From Candidatus Aenigmatarchaeota archaeon (lineage in GTDB: Archaea; Aenigmatarchaeota; Aenigmatarchaeia; QMZP01; QMZT01), in contig JAFGCI010000010.1 of assembly GCA_016932735.1 (NCBI GenBank), forward strand, positions 1 through 44,746: a stretch of 44,746 nucleotides of DNA, read 5' to 3'. Under the pieces are notes generated by a model, which had not been told where the DNA came from, ran no database searches, and saw nothing but the letters and a program-made list of their open reading frames with translations. Each line of letters begins with the position of its first letter. Position 1 is the first letter of the stretch. The position numbers and the translations under genes are program-made. This document shows positions 42,893 to 44,746 of this stretch, in pieces.

Positions 42893-44746
42893 ATGAGTAA
42901 GATTATACTCTTCTTCATTTTGTTCGTCTTTCTCACTATCATAGTATCAGGAGTTTCTGCCAGAGAGGATTGCTGGGACCCCGTAAAAGGACATTGCTAT
43001 CCCAGAATTGGTTTCTTCATGTTTGGTAAAGCAACGCCCGAATGGACAGCAGAATTTGATTATGTGATAACTGCTCATTATTCATCATCGTATCCGCTTG
43101 AAGTAAAATCTATCAGCCCTCATACATACGTCATAGGAACAACCGACTGGAACTATGGCTCTGTCTTGTTACAAAGCGGGGAATCCTTTCCCGAAGAATG
43201 GTTTGTAAGAAAGTCAGACGGCACCAAATTCAAAATTTATGGAGACAGATACCATCTCATAGACCAGTCCGACTTTTGCCCCAAATCTACCGCTTTCGGC
43301 GGGAAAAGGTACAATGAAATAATAGCAGACAGAATGCAGTGGCGCTTTGATCTGACTGCATTTGATGGTGTCGGAACAGACGGTGTATGGGAAACACCCG
43401 GCTGGGGCAAGGACTATGACCTGGACGATAACGGCGTCAAAGACTGGAATGAGCACGATTATGCATGGATAGAGAATGTATGGAATACAAACGGCGTAAT
43501 GAAAGCTGTCAGAGAACTTAGAAACGATATAGGGGATGATAAAATAATTTATATGAACTCCCTGCGGTTTCATGGATTCTCCTGGCAGGAGACGAACGGT
43601 CTTTATCTCGAGCATCAGCACGGAATGACCAAGGGAGGCTACTGGCACAATTTCAAAAACTATATGACATGGTTTGACCAGTGGATGACAATAGCTCCGG
43701 AGCCTCACACGATTTTATACGGGGCAAACAGAGGCCAGTCAAGAGACGACTACACTTATATGAGATTCAGCCTCGGTGCCGCCATGTATGGCGATGCTTA
43801 TGTAGAGGTGACAGACAAAACCTCCCGCGAACATATGTTCATATCTTACTATGACGAATATGACATCAATCTGGGATATCCCACCGGTCCCATGGAACTT
43901 TTATATGACACGGAAGGCGTTGATGGGGAAGGTGTATGGGTCCGTTTTTTTGATAACGGTGCATATATCCTTAACATGGACTCAAAATCAAATACTGTAA
44001 CAGATAACCAGCTCAAAAGCATGCAGGGGTATAACGGACCTTATTACCGATTCAAAGGCGGTCAGGACCCCGATTTTAACAACGGGGAATTGTTTGATTT
44101 TGTAATCCTTTCGGGAAGATCGGAAACTCATATAGATGACGGCAGACCGAGTTCTATCGGAGATGGAATAATGCTTACAAAAAATCCTGCAGTATCAATC
44201 AGCGATATTATCATTGACAATGAAGCACAGTTCACTTCTCCCGGAAGCGATGGAGCCAATTTTCATGGAACATGGATCAGGGAAAAGGGCAACCCTGAGT
44301 TCTGGACTCCGGGATATAACTGCGAACAGGGAAACTGTGGCTATAGAGCGGCAAGTTCATCTTCATACACCACTCATGCAGATTTTATACCGACTATAGG
44401 CGTCGCCGGAGATTATGAAGTATATGAATGGCATGGACCGCGCTCCGGAGCCTCTCAAAACGTTGTTTTTGAAATAAGTCATGCAAACGGCAAAGATACA
44501 AAAACAATTGACCAGACAAAAAATACAGTGCACTGGAATCTTATTGGAACATATCGATTCAATAAAGGCGGCAATGGCTTTGTAAGAATAAATACAATGG
44601 GCTCAAATGGTGATGTTATTGCGGATGCAATAAAATTCGTTTACAAGAATGAGCCTTCGCTTTCATGCTCTGACCAGAACGGCTTCATATGTTCAGAATC
44701 GCAGGTTTGCACTGATAACTTTATCGAGGCCAATGACACAGAAAGA
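42893..44746 (+). CDS. Secreted glycosidase-like protein with golvesin-type CBD, 3' end outside window
   Basis: The frame from ATG 42893 stays open for 618 codons to the window edge. Signal peptide about 1-23 (MSKIILFFILFVFLTIIVSG). Residues 35 to about 430 resemble the hypothetical glycosyl hydrolase GHL15 TIM-barrel type (FDGVGTDGVWETPGWG, YTYMRFSLGAAMYGDAYV, YYDEYDINLGYPTGPMELL). About 436-582 is a golvesin/Xly carbohydrate-binding-like domain (YEVYEWHGP, TIDQTKNTVHWNLIGTYRF, VIADAIKFVY). A Cys-rich module begins after that (CSDQNGFICSESQVCTDN, then IEANDTER), a pattern I associate with secreted proteins of DPANN archaea. Probably cleaves or binds cell-surface glycans, by inference. Confidence 0.75.
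   Translation, partial: MSKIILFFILFVFLTIIVSGVSAREDCWDPVKGHCYPRIGFFMFGKATPEWTAEFDYVITAHYSSSYPLEVKSISPHTYVIGTTDWNYGSVLLQSGESFPEEWFVRKSDGTKFKIYGDRYHLIDQSDFCPKSTAFGGKRYNEIIADRMQWRFDLTAFDGVGTDGVWETPGWGKDYDLDDNGVKDWNEHDYAWIENVWNTNGVMKAVRELRNDIGDDKIIYMNSLRFHGFSWQETNGLYLEHQHGMTKGGYWHNFKNYMTWFDQWMTIAPEPHTILYGANRGQSRDDYTYMRFSLGAAMYGDAYVEVTDKTSREHMFISYYDEYDINLGYPTGPMELLYDTEGVDGEGVWVRFFDNGAYILNMDSKSNTVTDNQLKSMQGYNGPYYRFKGGQDPDFNNGELFDFVILSGRSETHIDDGRPSSIGDGIMLTKNPAVSISDIIIDNEAQFTSPGSDGANFHGTWIREKGNPEFWTPGYNCEQGNCGYRAASSSSYTTHADFIPTIGVAGDYEVYEWHGPRSGASQNVVFEISHANGKDTKTIDQTKNTVHWNLIGTYRFNKGGNGFVRINTMGSNGDVIADAIKFVYKNEPSLSCSDQNGFICSESQVCTDNFIEANDTER

Noticed and set aside
43214-43708. 164-codon minus-strand frame
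   Set aside because: Antisense to the secreted glycosidase-like gene, with no family resemblance or start signals.

Overview
The window is a chromosomal segment of an archaeon. It carries a complete A-type ATP synthase operon, geranylgeranylglyceryl phosphate synthase (archaeal ether lipids), the MC1 chromosomal protein, RNase P protein p30, an archaeal XerA, FtsZ, an archaeal NEMF/Rqc2 homologue and TATA-box promoters placed for leaderless mRNAs. The Cys-rich module in the secreted protein at the right edge, the shortened SMC and the absence of histones or methanogenesis genes fit a DPANN-like lineage. The phylum cannot be fixed from sequence alone.

Layout. 1-1000: end of an AT-rich winged-helix gene, then about 750 nt without a convincing gene, packed with hairpins and nested inverted repeats. 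1052-2487: xerA and the RNase P p30 gene. 2484-11258 (minus): ATP synthase operon in the order H-I-K-C-E-F-A-B-D, with C and E swapped relative to the usual H-I-K-E-C order. 11479-24672 (plus): the most striking part, ten consecutive paralogous genes (called P1-P10 here) for cytosolic eight-bladed PQQ-like beta-propellers. Each has a conserved MDF/MEF-type N-terminus and a C-terminal tail of three KSEY hexads. Most neighbours overlap out of frame by 43-61 nt, and the ribosome binding site of each gene lies inside the tail codons of the previous one.

24673-34998: RsuA-type pseudouridine synthase, two-TM K+ channel, MFS transporter, FtsZ, a small ribbon-helix-helix protein, RqcH/NEMF, a PHP-domain phosphoesterase, cis-prenyl transferase, one unrecognised protein and a membrane-anchored surface protein. 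35184-35258: tRNA-Pro(CGG), placed 1 nt after an NAD-dependent epimerase gene. 36339-44746: GGGP synthase, MC1, K+-type membrane pyrophosphatase, a membrane-anchored winged-helix protein, a short SMC and a truncated secreted glycosidase-like protein.

How they work together. The proteolipid keeps the side-chain Na+ ligands known from Enterococcus NtpK, and the pyrophosphatase has the K+-dependent and Glu-6.53 features associated with Na+ pumps. A Na+-based membrane energy economy is therefore a reasonable inference. The propeller operon starts divergently from the ATP synthase operon across a 220-nt gap. Its function is unknown. The tail is kept at protein level through synonymous changes and even in the most divergent paralogue (P5), which argues that the tail is a functional docking, assembly or modification signal. 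This operon is the best candidate for an undescribed system in the window.
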